A stretch of DNA of 64,000 nucleotides. Source: Raphanus sativus (taxonomy: Eukaryota; Streptophyta; Magnoliopsida; Brassicales; Brassicaceae). The notes under the pieces are model-generated. The model was given only the letters and a program-made list of their open reading frames with translations, was not told the DNA's origin and searched no databases. Below, piece after piece: positions 1-15,759 of the stretch (within the stretch, counting starts at the first letter, position 1; every line of letters starts with the position of its first letter). The translations under genes were made by a program, and so were the position numbers. The stretch lies in assembly GCF_000801105.2 (NCBI RefSeq), contig NC_079517.1, forward strand, positions 16,306,001 through 16,370,000. The letters run 5' to 3'.

Positions 1-337
1 TTCCCAAGTATTGATCGGAGGAAGCTCCGGGGAGGCCTCTTGTGGGAGAGATAACGAAAGCCATACCGTGTGAGCCTTGGTGGTTATGCTCAGGGACGAT
101 AGCGAAGATGAAGTTGATGGAGAAAGATGTTGTGAGGTTTGTTGATGAGTTTGTGAATGAAACTGGTTCGTTGTCGAACGCTTGACCATGTGTGTGTTGT
201 GTCGTGTTGGTTAATGTGAAGTAACCGTTGAAACCGATTCCTACAGATCCTGTTGGCAGGAAGTAGCCATGGGAGTTGTAAAACAGAGTTAGGAACAGAG
301 CAAGAACTGCTTCAAAGAGAGTAAGTTCACGAGACAT
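1..337 (-). CDS. L-type lectin-domain receptor kinase, N-terminal part (cut by window edge)
   Basis: The reading frame starts at the ATG at 337-335 and runs off the left edge with no stop. About 112 residues are visible: a hydrophobic signal peptide, then the start of a legume-lectin beta sandwich with the typical GxxGFNGYFTLTN pattern near residues 32-45 and the IxFAIVP...HGMAFVI segment near residues 76-97. In this family the lectin domain is followed by one transmembrane helix and a cytoplasmic Ser/Thr kinase; both would lie outside the window. Members are plasma-membrane immune or wound receptors. The inferred Arabidopsis counterpart is the clade V LecRK cluster near At3g59700-59750, which fits the rest of the window. 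The exact member cannot be chosen. Confidence 0.85.
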   Translation of the reverse strand, partial: MSRELTLFEAVLALFLTLFYNSHGYFLPTGSVGIGFNGYFTLTNTTQHTHGQAFDNEPVSFTNSSTNLTTSFSINFIFAIVPEHNHQGSHGMAFVISPTRGLPGASSDQYLG

Positions 338-1495
338 TTCTTGGTTGTTGTTTTTTCTTTTTTTTTTTTGGTTTGTGGGGAAGGTTTTGATCTTCTGTGA
401 CATTAGTATCATCTCTTTGACGTTGAGAAGTTACATGGAAAAGTCAAAAGGATTGACTTTTAGGATTTATTAGAAAGTCTGGTCAAAGTTTGCAACAAGA
501 ACTGATGACATAAGATGATACGTAACATGCTAACAATGTCATGGATCGACCTTCAAATATGTTCCTAGAACGTTGCTAACATTGTCACTAGAACCCATAA
601 TAGTATATAAGATGATTCATTCTCTGCTTCTGTAGAGTCCAACATCTGTATAAAACTGAAGTTGAAGATGTAACAAATAAAAGAAGGATCAGTATTTATC
701 ATGCAAATCTGTTAAAACAGTGGAACCAATACATAAGTTAAAATGGATTTTAGTGCCTTGTGGTCATGAACCATTGAACCTGGACCTTTGTTGTTACGGT
801 TTCTGCTCATGAACAATGACCCTTTGTTCCATTTTTGGTGAACCAAGAGGGAACGAAACACGTTTCTTCTCCTCGTTGTGGTTGGTGACCGGTGAACGTT
901 CCACTCTGTCCTTAGAATGAGGTGTGAAAGCATAACATAACATTTAGAAGTATTGCTGACTAATGTTGACCAATATTTGGGAACATTAGGATGATTGTTC
1001 TGTTTCACCAAGCAGGAGCAGCTTCAATAAAAAAAAACTCCTGCAACATGTTGCAAACTAAAGTTCAAAAAATAAAAAACATGTTCCAAACTAAAATGGC
1101 AGTTTCAGACAAAATCTTATACTATAAAGAATAATTAATAAAAGAACAATATTCCCACTGACCTGAACGATCAAGACAAGAGGAGAAGACTGCTAGATAT
1201 ATTGTTTAGTCGGATACCAATTTGTTTTAAGTAGTGATTAAAAAGAGAGTCTACTATTCGGACTGAAAAGTTAGCTCATTATCTCATGCCAAACAAACTT
1301 TTTATCCACTTACATACAAAGAATCTAGATCGGACCATCACATTTATTTAACTTCTTATTATTTCTCTTACAACTAACTTAATTATTATTAAATATAATA
1401 TTTTTTGAAATTAATCAAAATTTGTATTACAATTAGATCCGAATCTAATTAATCAAAACTTTAAAAAATGAAAAACTAATTATTTTTTTTTCAAA
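338..1495. other. Intergenic, upstream of the lectin kinase
   Basis: This AT-rich stretch holds the promoter side of the lectin kinase, with a T-rich tract directly upstream of its ATG. A 99-codon open frame lies on the minus strand at 712-1011, but it has no recognisable domain, and I see no splice structure that would make it a gene. Nothing else is supported. Confidence 0.4.
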
Positions 1496-1665
1496 ATCTA
1501 AATATCCGAATCCGAATCAGAAATAACCGAACCCGAACTAAAAATACCCGAACTCGACCCGAAATATAGAAATACCCGAACAGATATTATAGTCCTATAC
1601 TGAAATATCCAAAAATCCAAAATACCTGATCCGAATCCGAAAGGATAACCGAACGCCCACCCCTC
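1496..1665. repeat. CCGAA-rich dispersed repeat
   Basis: The stretch is made of many variants of ATCCGAAT, ACCCGAAC and CCCGACCC separated by short AT spacers. The same sequence type recurs at about 23590-23730, 27085-27240 and 46225-46975. This is a common Brassicaceae repeat found at the edges of transposons. No coding potential is visible. Confidence 0.6.
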
Positions 1666-1695
1666 AAGAAAATACCCCTCAAGAAAATGTACACG

Positions 1696-2619
1696 TTTTT
1701 TTTTTGTCAACTCGGGTATCATTGATTAAGCCCAATGGGCATCGATACATTTGATATCAGAATTAACAACATAAAGAAACTCACTAGATTTTACACTAAT
1801 CAGCCCAATTGAAAGAAGAATCCAGAAACCTTCAACGTGATAGGAAGTGGATCTGCAGAAGCCACGTCACTTGGCCACGCGTCACACATGCCTTGAGCGG
1901 CAATCTCGGCCGTGTCTCTGAGCAGCACCACCGGAAGCTTCTGGCCGCATCTCCTTTCCTCCATCGCAAGATCCTGACTCCGATACCAAACTTGAAACCT
2001 TTCCACTTTAAAGCCGTGAATTCTTAGAACAAGTAGCCTTGATTCACCGTAGTTATGCCCATGGAAACTTAAACCAAGTAGAAGAAAGACTTTTGCCAGA
2101 CCGCTTCAAAGCGCCGACTCATCTAAATCCTCTTCAAGCATGATTCAAGACATCCATAAAACTCTTCTTTCTACCTTTCCGAGATGCTCCGTTATAGCAC
2201 CATAAATGGTTAAAAGCAAAGAACGAAGCCTGATTCTCTTATTTAGAAATCAGAGTAAGCGATGAAAAAAGTATTTGATCTAAAGATTCAAACGGGATGA
2301 TATTTAAAACCAAGTGGAAAGTAGGATATAGATTTTATTAATCAACCCAAAAACCAGAGATAAAAAAAGAACATGAAGCAAAGCTCTGTTTTGAGTTGAA
2401 GAACACTACAAAAATCCCCTAGGGAAACACAGATCCGCTAGTCGGAAGACACCAAGCGATAGTGATATAATATAGTACAAGATGACAAAAGGCAAAAGAA
2501 AGGGGGTGGTGGCAAAATACTCACCGGCCACCGGTGATTAACTTTGATGAAGAAAACTTTTCTAGAAAGAAGTTGGAGAAACTTTCTAGAGAGAGAAGCA
2601 ACTTGAGTTTTCAACACTA
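1696..2619 (-). mobile_element. Poly(A)-tailed retroposon-like element (minus strand)
   Basis: Read on the minus strand, the segment ends in a run of A residues (poly(T) at 1696-1705 on the plus strand), preceded by a segment that looks like the 3' end of a non-LTR retroelement. Base composition is much richer in GC than the flanks. No complete reverse transcriptase is present, and the 68-codon frame at 1800-2006 is too short to assign. The 5' limit is uncertain: it abuts the Helitron end at 2620, and no clear target-site duplication was found. It could be a truncated LINE or a Sadhu-like noncoding retroposon. Confidence 0.4.
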
Positions 2620-3102
2620 CTAGTATTTTCCCGCGCAGTTGCGTGGATGGTTAATTTCTTTTAATATATACTGTAAAATAAAATCAAACTTTTTATTAGA
2701 AAAAACAATTACATTTAGATATATGGCCAAAAGTTAAGAGTTACATGTAATAAACCAAATTATAGTTAAGCATTACTCTTTCAATTATATATTGACAAAA
2801 CAAACTAATAGATTTTAACAATAAAACTATACACGTAACTGTTGACAAAAAAAAAAAAAAAAAACTATACACGTAACTAATACACTAATCAGAATATCTT
2901 TAAGAATCTGACTAGATTCGGGTATATTTTTGTTTTATTTTTCTTTTAAATTTAATTTTTATATTTGTTTTAGTTATTTTGTATTTTTCTTTGTATAATT
3001 TTTTAAATGATTTATAAGAGATTTTAATAATTATACTAAAATAGTTGGACCACACATATATCAATAGATCATGTTGCTATTTTAATAAAATACATATAGT
3101 CA
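2620..3102 (-). mobile_element. Short Helitron (minus strand), 3' end clear
   Basis: On the minus strand the element ends with an imperfect hairpin (CCGCGC, loop, GCGTGG at 2631-2646 on the plus strand), then an AT spacer and CTAG at 2620-2623, followed by T. This is the Helitron 3' signature for insertion between A and T. The 5' side, near 3040-3100, contains a TATTAAAATAGCA motif in inverted orientation to the one at 4660-4680. It has no coding capacity and is non-autonomous. The 5' limit seems to be cut by the next Helitron. Confidence 0.6.
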
Positions 3103-4408
3103 TCTACATTATTAAAGTTGAAGTACATTTTGGAGATGTTTAGAAACATGTATAGTATTCTAAATGAAAGTTGTTTGGAAACATGAATAATATTACCTTA
3201 ATTACATTTCTATATTTCAGTTAGCTTAATAATTTTATTAATTATATTACCTTAACGATAATACACATCATTAATTATATTACATTAATTGTATTTCTAT
3301 ATTTCAATTAGCTTAATAATTTTATTAATTATATTACCTTAACAATAATATACATCATTAATTACATTACCATAATAACAGTAGGTCAGATTTTTATTTA
3401 TTAGTTAATCAATATAGATTTTGTGCTAATTATAAAATCAAAAATGTAAATAACTAAGTTTTATATATGATTAAATGTTCATTTTAGTAAAAAAATTATT
3501 TTAGTGTCAACCGGTGGAAAATAACGTAACCAAAAAAATTATTCAAAGCCATATTTTTATAAATAAAATAATAACTTAAATAAAAAAATAAAAATATGTT
3601 ATATTTACTGTCACTTAATTTTTCATTTAATATAATTATTTTACTAAATAAACAATTTTTATCAGTTTATAAAATCAGTTAGGCATGAACATTTATACTA
3701 TTAAAATACTTCTTATGAATATGGTCTTGACTTTTCCAATTAATTACAAATATTGTATGTACCTTTTGCGAGCAGTATTTGCAACCAACAAAAAATCATT
3801 ATTTTGCAATTACAGTAAATAGTATTTAATAATTCAGTTCTTAGTCTTTTTAAACATTTTGTCTCTTAAATATTTGCAAAATGTCTTTCCAAAAAATCTT
3901 TCACGTTAGTAATTATTTGAAAGCATTTATTAAATGAAACCTCAAAATAAAATCAAGTTGAAATAACAAATGATTAAATCAACAAAATCATAATACGTGT
4001 CTGAATTATCTCAACATCTTAAAAAATAGTTTCATTTAAAATAAAAACTAAATCACATAAACTAAATTTAATAAAACTATAGAAAATGGTTTGAAATGCA
4101 CAAATATTTTTTCAATACAGAGAGTGTTGAAGATATAAAATATTTTATTTAAATTAAAAAAAATCAGCGTAAAATAAGTTTAACTTCGGGTTCAATAAAT
4201 AAAATCATATTACGGATTAGAATTATCTAGAATCTTCAAAAATTTAGTCATATTTAAAATAACAAAAATAATTCATATAAGTAAATTTAAGATAAATTTC
4301 ATAAAAAGTTAAAATATATAATTTATCAAAAATCATAATTTTTATTACGTAAAATAATTTTTCCAACAAAAAAGTACCCGCCCTTTTTAAGGGCGGGTCA
4401 AAATCTAG
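3103..4408 (+). mobile_element. Non-autonomous Helitron (plus strand)
   Basis: The 5' end begins TC after an A, with a TATTAAAG-type motif just inside. The 3' end has a perfect GC hairpin, CCCGCCC/GGGCGGG at 4377-4397, followed by CTAG at 4405-4408 and T. The interior is AT-rich with no protein. The last 560 bp are copied again further right by the tandem duplication at 3842-5682. Confidence 0.65.
3200..3373. repeat. Tandem repeat, two units of about 87 bp
   Basis: The sequence starting AATTACATTTCTATATTTCA at 3200 repeats from 3287 as AATTGTATTTCTATATTTCA, and the following TTAGCTTAATAATTT and TAATTATATTACCTTAAC segments are also repeated. It lies inside the Helitron at 3103-4408. Confidence 0.75.
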
Positions 4409-5682
4409 TATAGATTATGATCCGTCCTTTGAAATGTCGATGTTTAAATATTTTTTGAAAAAATTAATTTTTATATTTGTTTTTTTTTGTAATCATATAT
4501 TTATGTAAAATATTTTTATTATTGATACGCGGATATTATTTTCACAACTATGACTACAAAGAAAAATACAAATATGATTAAAAAGGAAAAATATAAAAAG
4601 TAAATTGTTTAAAAAAATTTAAAATTTAAAATATATCCGCCCTTTAAATCTAGTCTTATTCTATTAAAATAGCACTATGACCTATTGATATATGTGTGGT
4701 CTAACTATTATAATAGAATAGATTAAAACTTCTTATTAATCTCGTTGTGATTCAGAATTAATAGTCTTTTTAAACATTTTGTCTCTTAAATATTTGCAAA
4801 ATATCTTTCCAAAAAATCTTTCATGTTAGTAATTATTTGAAAGCATTTATTAAATGAAACCTCAAAATAAAATCAAGTTGAAATAACAAATGATTAAATC
4901 AACAAAATCATAATACGTGTCTGAATTATCTCAACATCTTAAAAAATAGTTTCATTTAAAATAAAAACTAAATCACATAAACTAAATTTAATAAAACTAT
5001 AGAAAATGGTTTGAAATGCACAAATATTTTTTTCAATACAGAGAGTGTTGAAGATATAAAATATTTTATTTAAATTAAAAAAATCAGCGTAAAATAAGTT
5101 TAACTTCAGGTTCAATAAATAAAATCATATTACGGATTAAAATTATCTAGAATCTTCAAAAATTTAGTCATATTTAAAATAACAAAAATAATTCATATAA
5201 GTAAATTTAAGATAAATTTCATAAAAAGTTAAAATATATAATTTATCAAAAATCATAATTTTTATTACGTAAAATAATTTTTCCAACAAAAAATACCCGC
5301 CCTTTTTAAGGGCGGGTCAAAATCTAGTATAGATTATGATCCGTCCTTTGAAATGTCGATGTTTAAATATTTTTTGAAAAAATTAATTTTTATATTTGTT
5401 TTTTTTGTAATCATATATTTATGTAAAATATTTTTATTATTGATACGCGGATATTATTTTCACAACTATGACTACAAAGAAAAATACAAATATGATTAAA
5501 AAGGAAAAATATAAAAAGTAAATTGTTTAAAAAAATTTAAAATTTAAAATATATCTGCCCTTTAAATCTAGTCTTATTCTATTAAAATAGCACTATGACC
5601 TATTGATATATGTGTGGTCTAACTATTATAATAGAATAGATTAAAACTTCTTATTAATCTCGTTGTGATTCAGAATTAATAG
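3842..5682. repeat. Tandem duplication of about 920 bp
   Basis: Unit 1 (3842-4761) and unit 2 (4762-5682) are nearly identical; both start TAGTCTTTTTAAACATTTTG and end TTCAGAATTAATAG. Only a few substitutions and single-base length changes separate them. Each unit carries a copy of the Helitron 3' hairpin and CTAG (4405-4408 and 5324-5327) plus a Helitron 5'-like start (TC at 4649 in unit 1). The duplication is therefore younger than the Helitron insertion. Confidence 0.9.
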
Positions 5683-8114
5683 AAAATATTTGGTAACTAT
5701 ATTAAATATGTCAAGTTGCACAACTATACACTTATGTCATCTGCATTTTAGAAATTATTTTAAAACTTTATTTTTAAAATTGCAATATATTATATTTTCT
5801 TAATTGTGATCGATCATAAAATCAAAATCTCATACTCTATTAGACATGACCTATATACTCGAACAGTTCTTAAATTGTGATATTTGAAAACCAATATCAA
5901 ATCTAATCCACACCGAAAAAACATTTTTTTTTTTTGAAAAATGTTTGAAAAAATAATTTTAATAACTTTAAGTAATATGTAATATGTTTAGTATGGTCTT
6001 CACTAACTTTAAGTAAAATATTTTAATAAATATTTTTGTTTGAATAACCTATTATAATCCGTTAAACTAAAACATGTAGAATATATTTTTTTAAATAATA
6101 TTTTCATTATAATATCAACTTAAATAGTTTTAATAATCTTAAACTTACTTCCAAAATATACTTTGTAGATTTTAGTTGGACTAAATTTTTTGTATCTGAC
6201 CAATTTTGTTAAATTCTTAAATTTTGTATTTAGAATATGTTGATATATGGAAATATAGTTTCAGATTGAAGCATACTATTGATTTTGACGAAAAACTGCA
6301 TTATTCGAAGGATCAAAGAATAAATAGCTATAATATTATATTATTAATTTAAATAGGCACATGTAAGATTTTCAACCAATATGATTTAAATATACATCTG
6401 TACATGAGAGAAAGTCCGAGTAACTGTCTTTATTTTTTCAAACCGTGTAACTGTCCCTATGTATATGAGAAAAGATCCGAAAATGTTGGAACTAAAAGAG
6501 AAAATATTATTAATTGGTAGTTACATATAGATGAAAGACAGTTTATATATCTAAAAGTAATTATATCATTAGTTGGACATAACCCCATATCAATTAGACA
6601 TGTTGAAGAATTAATAGTATTGATTAGCTACACAATTACACATTATTTTCAACATCCTTATCTTCCTCTAGTTAGTCTAAATCTTATTCCACTTAAACAA
6701 CTATTTGCCTTTTAAATGTTACTATCTTCATCTGCAAAAACCACAGAATAGATTTTTAAAAGTTCACACGTATCCTACCGTATAACAGAAAAATATATGA
6801 CGCAAATTGATTAACAAAAATAACACGTAAAAATGAAAAAGTCAACATAACAAAGAAGAGTGAGAATTTGCATAAATCCAGAAATTATGGATATTGGATA
6901 ATGTATACAGTAAATTATAACAACTTACAGTACAATACCGCGATGAACAATTGACCTTGACCTGGTTACCGATGTGTCTTCGTCTTCACGTTTTTTCAAT
7001 AGTGAAAAAATGACATAGCCTTCTTCCTTTTTTCTGTAACTTAACATAGGCTTCTGTTGCCCTGTAATAAACATAATAAGCCAAAACTTTTTTTTTTTGT
7101 AACTAAGCCAAAACTTCTTACTGGAAGAAATTCAAAAGCATCGAAATACCATGGTTTTTTTTTGCTAAAACATACCATGGTTTTTTTTTGTAAAATAAAA
7201 ACATATCATGGTTAACTCAAAGAAAAATATCAAAATCCTCACGTCTACTGTCTTCTTGTCTTCCTAGGAATAAGCCATTCAAAACAAAAATTGTAAATAC
7301 TCAATCTTGTTCGTCAAAAAAAAAATACTCAATCTTTCTTTGACAAAGTTCTATTATCTACCTTAAAAATCCCTTATATAACAGTCGTATATACATAATA
7401 TTACCTCAATTGTTGTTGACGATGCTATGATTTTCTATTATAGTGCTCCATTTAAAACCCCTTCAAAAAGTGATGAAGTAGACGGAAACTATGAATAAGA
7501 GAGAAAAAAACGCAAATTAGTTGTCTGACATTATATAGAAGATAAAACAGTTATATAAATGACAGAAAACCTTAGAACGTGATAGTAGTGATCTGAGAGA
7601 ATATAGGGATTTTTTCTTTGCAGTTTAAATCGTAAGATTTTCTTTTGTTAGTCAAAGTTTTAATTTTTACCTTTTATTTTTACATTTGTCTAACTGCCTG
7701 TTTCCATTATTTTATTTTATTAATTTTATTTTTGATTATCCACACGTCAGAATTTTATTGGTGAGCGCTGCTTTAGTACGTAGTGATATTGTATCAAAGA
7801 TCTCATGTACACGTTTTCAATCGTTTCAGTTTAAAAGTCTTTCACTCGGTGTTCTACGGTTACTGCTGTTCAAACCAAATTCCAAAACTAGCCCTCTATT
7901 CCCCTCAGTCTTCGAGTTAATAAACCGTAACTGCCTACAGTTCCAAGGATATTTATGTAATCTCATTCTCTTTAAACTAAATTTCTCAGTTTCTTTCTTC
8001 TCCAAAAGTGCATTTGTTCTCTGTTGATTCCATTTGTCGGAAAAATGAATCCCTAGACCTCCTTGATCGCCGGTGAATTTCGTATTTTTTATCATCTTAC
8101 TCTATTTGATCGAG
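5683..8114. other. Intergenic, ending in the BAGP1 promoter and 5' UTR
   Basis: AT-rich and without a recognisable gene. A plus-strand open frame of 113 codons at 7686-8027 and a minus-strand one at 7826-8095 lie in the probable BAGP1 leader and look like chance frames. The T-rich tracts and CT-rich sequence at about 7960-8110 are typical of a plant 5' UTR. Confidence 0.4.
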
Positions 8115-11814
<3,700 letters not shown>

Positions 11815-12124
11815 ACTTTACCAAAATCAAAACAGCTTCTCAAAGTTCTTTTTACATGTATATGTTGTCGTAACCAATAACAAAGAAATGAAAAGTTTGA
11901 GTTCTGTCTGTATTGATAAGATAGATACTAAATACCAAGTACCTACTAGAACTGATCAGCAAAATGAAATTTACCATAAACCTCTCCTGAATTTATTAAT
12001 AAGACAGAAAAAAATCAAACATTTGAAGCTGAATCTTCGTCCAAATAAGAGTAGAAACAACTTGTGATTTGCGAATGTAAAGATAACAAGGATGAATCCT
12101 GATACTATTTTAGCAAAGAAAGAC

Positions 12125-12741
12125 TCAGAACTTGACAGCGGTTGTCCATGTGCCTTGAACACTGGGGTGTTTAGTCACATGCCTAGTCCTCAGCTTCACC
12201 ACTTTCCTTCCAAGAGAGTTCCTAAGCCTCGTTGCATTCAGAAGCACTTGTTCAGGATCCAGGTTCTTCACACACACCACCCTCTCATTTCTATTCCCTA
12301 TACAACAAAACCGTATATAAAAATCGCTAAACACTTGCATGACCTGTACATTTATAAAAGTAAGAGTACATACTGTATATGCCCTTGAGGTAAGGATGTT
12401 GCCCCCTTGAAAGCTCGGTTACCACTTCGAGCTGTGGATTTTTCTCTATCAGCGCAGGCAATTCTGATTCCATAAAGGATCTGTATAATGATTTAACAAT
12501 AAGGAACATGTTCAGTACTAGTTCCTAACTATGAAATGGTAACGATTTCATTAACATGGATACATCAAAGAGCGAACAATAGACCCAAACATATAAACAT
12601 CAAATGTCGTCCAAATGTTGTCCAGATTCGTATAGATAGATGATAAAGAACTGGTGGGTACCTTATGCCTCTACTGCTACCTCCCCAGTTACAGTAGCTC
12701 ACTACCAGCTTCTGGAGCTGCCATACTCCTCTAAGCGCCAT
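12125..12741 (-). CDS. Mitochondrial large-subunit ribosomal protein mL43 (L51/S25/CI-B8 domain)
   Basis: Three exons (12662-12741, 12374-12480, 12125-12297) join in frame to 119 residues. The protein has the thioredoxin-like L51/S25/CI-B8 fold, with the conserved GGSSRGIR turn near residue 25, the FMESELP helix and the basic C-terminal part KLRTRHVTKHPSVQGTW. It is a component of the mitochondrial ribosome large subunit. The start at 12741 gives MALRGVW, the usual plant N-terminus; there is no in-frame ATG further upstream. The gene converges on BAGP1, with about 310 bp between stop codons. It is the expected neighbour (At3g59650 type). Confidence 0.92.
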
Positions 12742-13076
12742 CTCAAATCTCTTGTCAAAGGCCACCAACAAAAACCCTACTCTTCTGTGTAAATGGATTT
12801 GATTAGAAAAGAAAAGAAAAGAATATCACGTGATCGGTGCACGTGACTTTTTAGACTAAATAAAAGATGGGCTTATACTATTTTTATGTATTTTACATTA
12901 AAATGGGCTTTATATTGGGCTCCAATAAAAGAATGTAGCATGACTGCAACTGTAATTTTGACTTTTTCATTTGTTGTTGTTTTTGTTGTTGCTACTTGCT
13001 ACTTGTTAGTTAGTACTAGAGTCAAAGGTTATTTAAAATTACAAAGAAAATGATAAAAAGTAGATTTGTTTACTTT

Positions 13077-13110
<34 letters not shown>

Positions 13111-13395
13111 GCCTGATAATTTAATATTCTCATGTTTGAGGATTTATATAATTTCTCTTGTTCTGATGTTTGATCTATGATGAATAAAATTGATCTTGAG
13201 TTTATTTTACTAACATGACAAATTTTAAGGGTTCAACTTATATTTTACTAATCAACTAATTAATAATGCATGATTATCTATTTTTAATTGGTTTTTATGT
13301 TTTATATCATATTTTATGGTATTTTCTATTTAAAATTTTTCTACTTTCTCTCTCTTTAGCTTTGTTTTGAAGTGATTTTGGGTCTGACTGATGAA
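12742..13395. other. Intergenic AT-rich DNA with a TA microsatellite
   Basis: The stretch is the mL43 promoter side, containing CACGTG-like sites near 12828-12845. A (TA)14 run lies at 13083-13110. No gene is seen. Confidence 0.5.
13083..13110. repeat. (TA)14 microsatellite
   Basis: Uninterrupted TA dinucleotides between AT-rich flanks. Confidence 0.95.
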
Positions 13396-14205
13396 TGAAA
13401 TGAGCCGGGGGGGGAGGGGGGTGGGTTTATATAGGAATGGCAAAACCATTGAAATGGTGCGACCCTATCGCCTGTGTGTCGTCGCGCATGGCTCCGATTG
13501 CATGCGTTGCGACACACGGGCGTCCAAATGTCACTCAGCATGACTCCCTCACATGCCAGATGACAGCAGCACGTCCACATGTCTCTCAGACTGGTTGGAG
13601 TGCTTGCATCGCGACACACGAGTTCCCTGGGTGTCGGTTCGCATGTGCAGACTGCAGATATGGAGGCACCTCGTGCTACGACTTGTCAAGCAGCAAGGGA
13701 GAGGCTCTTGCACGCCTACACCTCCTCTTTGGGTTGACACTCAGCTGCCTAGTGGATAAACATCACGTCCTGACCTCTCAGATCAAGCCACATCGAGCTT
13801 CTCGGTCGATTTGCGCGATTTCGACCTTTCCGGCTTATTTTCGACCCGTGACCAATCCCGAATATTTTTCCGCTCCCGTTCTGATGCTCTGAATATTACT
13901 AATAGACTCCATAAGGATTCTGAACTTGGATAAAAATATTTCCCGAGTCTCCGGCTTCCTCGAAAAATAGACAATACCGAAATCAGAGTTTTCGGTCGAT
14001 TTCGGGTTTTCCCGTCGTGCTTGCTTCCCGTCATGCTTGCTTCCCGTCCTGCTTGCTTTCCGTCCTGCTTCCGACTTATAATGTCTCTGAAATAATATTC
14101 CGCGCATACGAAGTTTCGGGGAAAACTTAGCGGCTAAGTCACGTCATGCTTCGAAAACGTCGTGCTTCTATCCCGTCGTGTTTCCAAAACGTCCGTCTGA
14201 TCAAT
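13396..14205. mobile_element. GC-rich repeat, probable LTR-retrotransposon fragment
   Basis: Base composition jumps to about half GC between AT-rich flanks with sharp edges. The plus strand opens with a G-rich run (13407-13425) followed by a TATA-like TTTATATAGG at 13426-13435. The right half holds tandem variants of CCCGTCATGCTTGCTT (about 13997-14065). There are open frames on both strands (151 codons at 13437-13892 plus), but none has a domain. Dense CG dinucleotides with C/T variation resemble a methylated long terminal repeat of the Ty3/gypsy type. A solo LTR is the best guess, but neither the ends nor a target duplication could be fixed. Confidence 0.4.
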
Positions 14206-15704
14206 CTAAGATTATTTATTATTATTATTTATTGTCTTTTATGACTTTTTGCTGATTCTTTTCCATCTTTGATCACATATATTTTTGTTAATATTGTACT
14301 TTTTACCTTTGTTACATATGTTTATCACTTGTAACTTTACATCTACATTGTATGTATATTAATTAGCATATGTAAATGATAAAAATGTTTACATTTACCT
14401 ACATAATTTTATATTAAATTTTTACTATTAGATATTTTACTATTATATAGATTTCTCCCTTTGTTAAAATTAATACATAATTTTTAATATGTTTATATTA
14501 GTATATTAATTATATTTTCATGAACATTTATAGTAAAACTTTGAGATGTTTCATGTTTGTCCCAAATATATAGGACTCTCTTCCAGTTGAGGTTCTGCGG
14601 ATTAGGACAAAACTCCATCGCCGTTAAAATGTAATTATATAAAACACTCGACTTAATATACCTTAGCGAGATTTAGTGGATCTTCTCGTCCATGTTTTCA
14701 CGTGTGAGAGACATTTACGTGCATCAAGTATTCAAAGGTGATGTAGTTGATGTCAGATGCTGAGAATCCAACGAAACTCTCTCTAGACTCCCTCGTGTAG
14801 ACCGTACCCCAAACCGACACAGGTGAACAAGTAGAGTATACTAGGGCGCTTGAGAGAACCATGTCCCGTCTCTGATCGACATTTAGTTCTCCTGAGATAC
14901 AAATCAGTTTTTTTTCTAACAAGAAAGATATGTTGGAAGTGGGATATATATTGCGACGTGAGGTCGTAAAAGAAGTGCAAAGTTCACCACTTCTAAGAAA
15001 ATGAAGGATACACTAGGTCAAGCCTGGTCCATATGCAAAAATGTGAATTTAGCATAAGCTGAAAGACACTATAAGAACTTAATAAAATTTTACAAACAAA
15101 AATTGATGCTATTAAAATTGTTGTCTAATTGTTTTTTTGTGCTAAGATATGTATTCTCTTCTCCAATTTAAATTCTTCTTTAAATCTTTCTTGTTGTATG
15201 ATTATTAAATTGTGAAAACTTTTGGTTTTAAATGATTAAAGTCAAAATAGTATGTTTTGTTCCGCTTTCGGTCTGTTTTAGGCGTCATATCAATCCAGAC
15301 CAGCATCAGCATTTGCCATTGCCATGCTTCCTCTAATCATGCTCGATCAATAATCCACACATGATCACTGTCCAAGTACCAAGAGAAAGAATTATATATA
15401 GGAAATTCTCTACGAGAGTTCAAATTATTTCCTATAATTTGTTTTATAAAATTTAACTCTAGCTACATATGTTCAAACCAAATATTAATTTAATATATTT
15501 GTTTTACAATCTTTAAAGTTTTATTTAGTTTATATTTAAATCTTTTCTCATATAAATTTAGATTATAATTATATTAGTATTTATTGTAAATATACACATC
15601 AAAAAGTTTTCGCACGGCACTGACTTTAAATCGATTAACTCGAATTTTGTTTTTCACATATTTGGTCTAATCCGCTTTGATACGTCTCTCGAATATTTCC
15701 TGAT
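14206..15704. other. Intergenic, AT-rich
   Basis: No supported gene. A minus-strand open frame of 74 codons (14698-14922) with more balanced composition contains a short SFVGFSASD string that recalls legume-lectin domains, but it is too short and isolated to call. The rest is low-complexity AT DNA. Confidence 0.4.
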
Positions 15705-15713
15705 ACTATATAG
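15705..15713 (+). promoter_or_regulatory. TATA box of the F-box/kelch gene
   Basis: ACTATATAG lies about 47-55 bp upstream of the ATG at 15760, which would leave a very short leader. Confidence 0.4.
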
Positions 15714-15759
15714 TAGTTAATAAAGGCTCACGAGATTATTCTCTAAACGTTTTCTGCCA

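Noticed and set aside
712..1011. 99-codon minus-strand frame
   Set aside because: No family, no splice context and no promoter features; likely chance or old repeat DNA.
7686..8095. Overlapping open frames on both strands before BAGP1
   Set aside because: They sit in the promoter and leader of BAGP1, and neither has a domain.
12565..12771. Longer N-terminus for mL43 starting at 12771
   Set aside because: The upstream codon is TTG, not ATG; the family N-terminus begins at MALRGVW.
13437..13892. 151-codon plus-strand open frame in the GC-rich island
   Set aside because: No domain, low-quality composition, and overlapping open frames on both strands, as expected in GC-rich repeat DNA.
14698..14980. 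Possible lectin-like fragment on the minus strand
   Set aside because: Only a short SFVGFSASD string recalls legume lectins. The rest does not align, and two frames compete.
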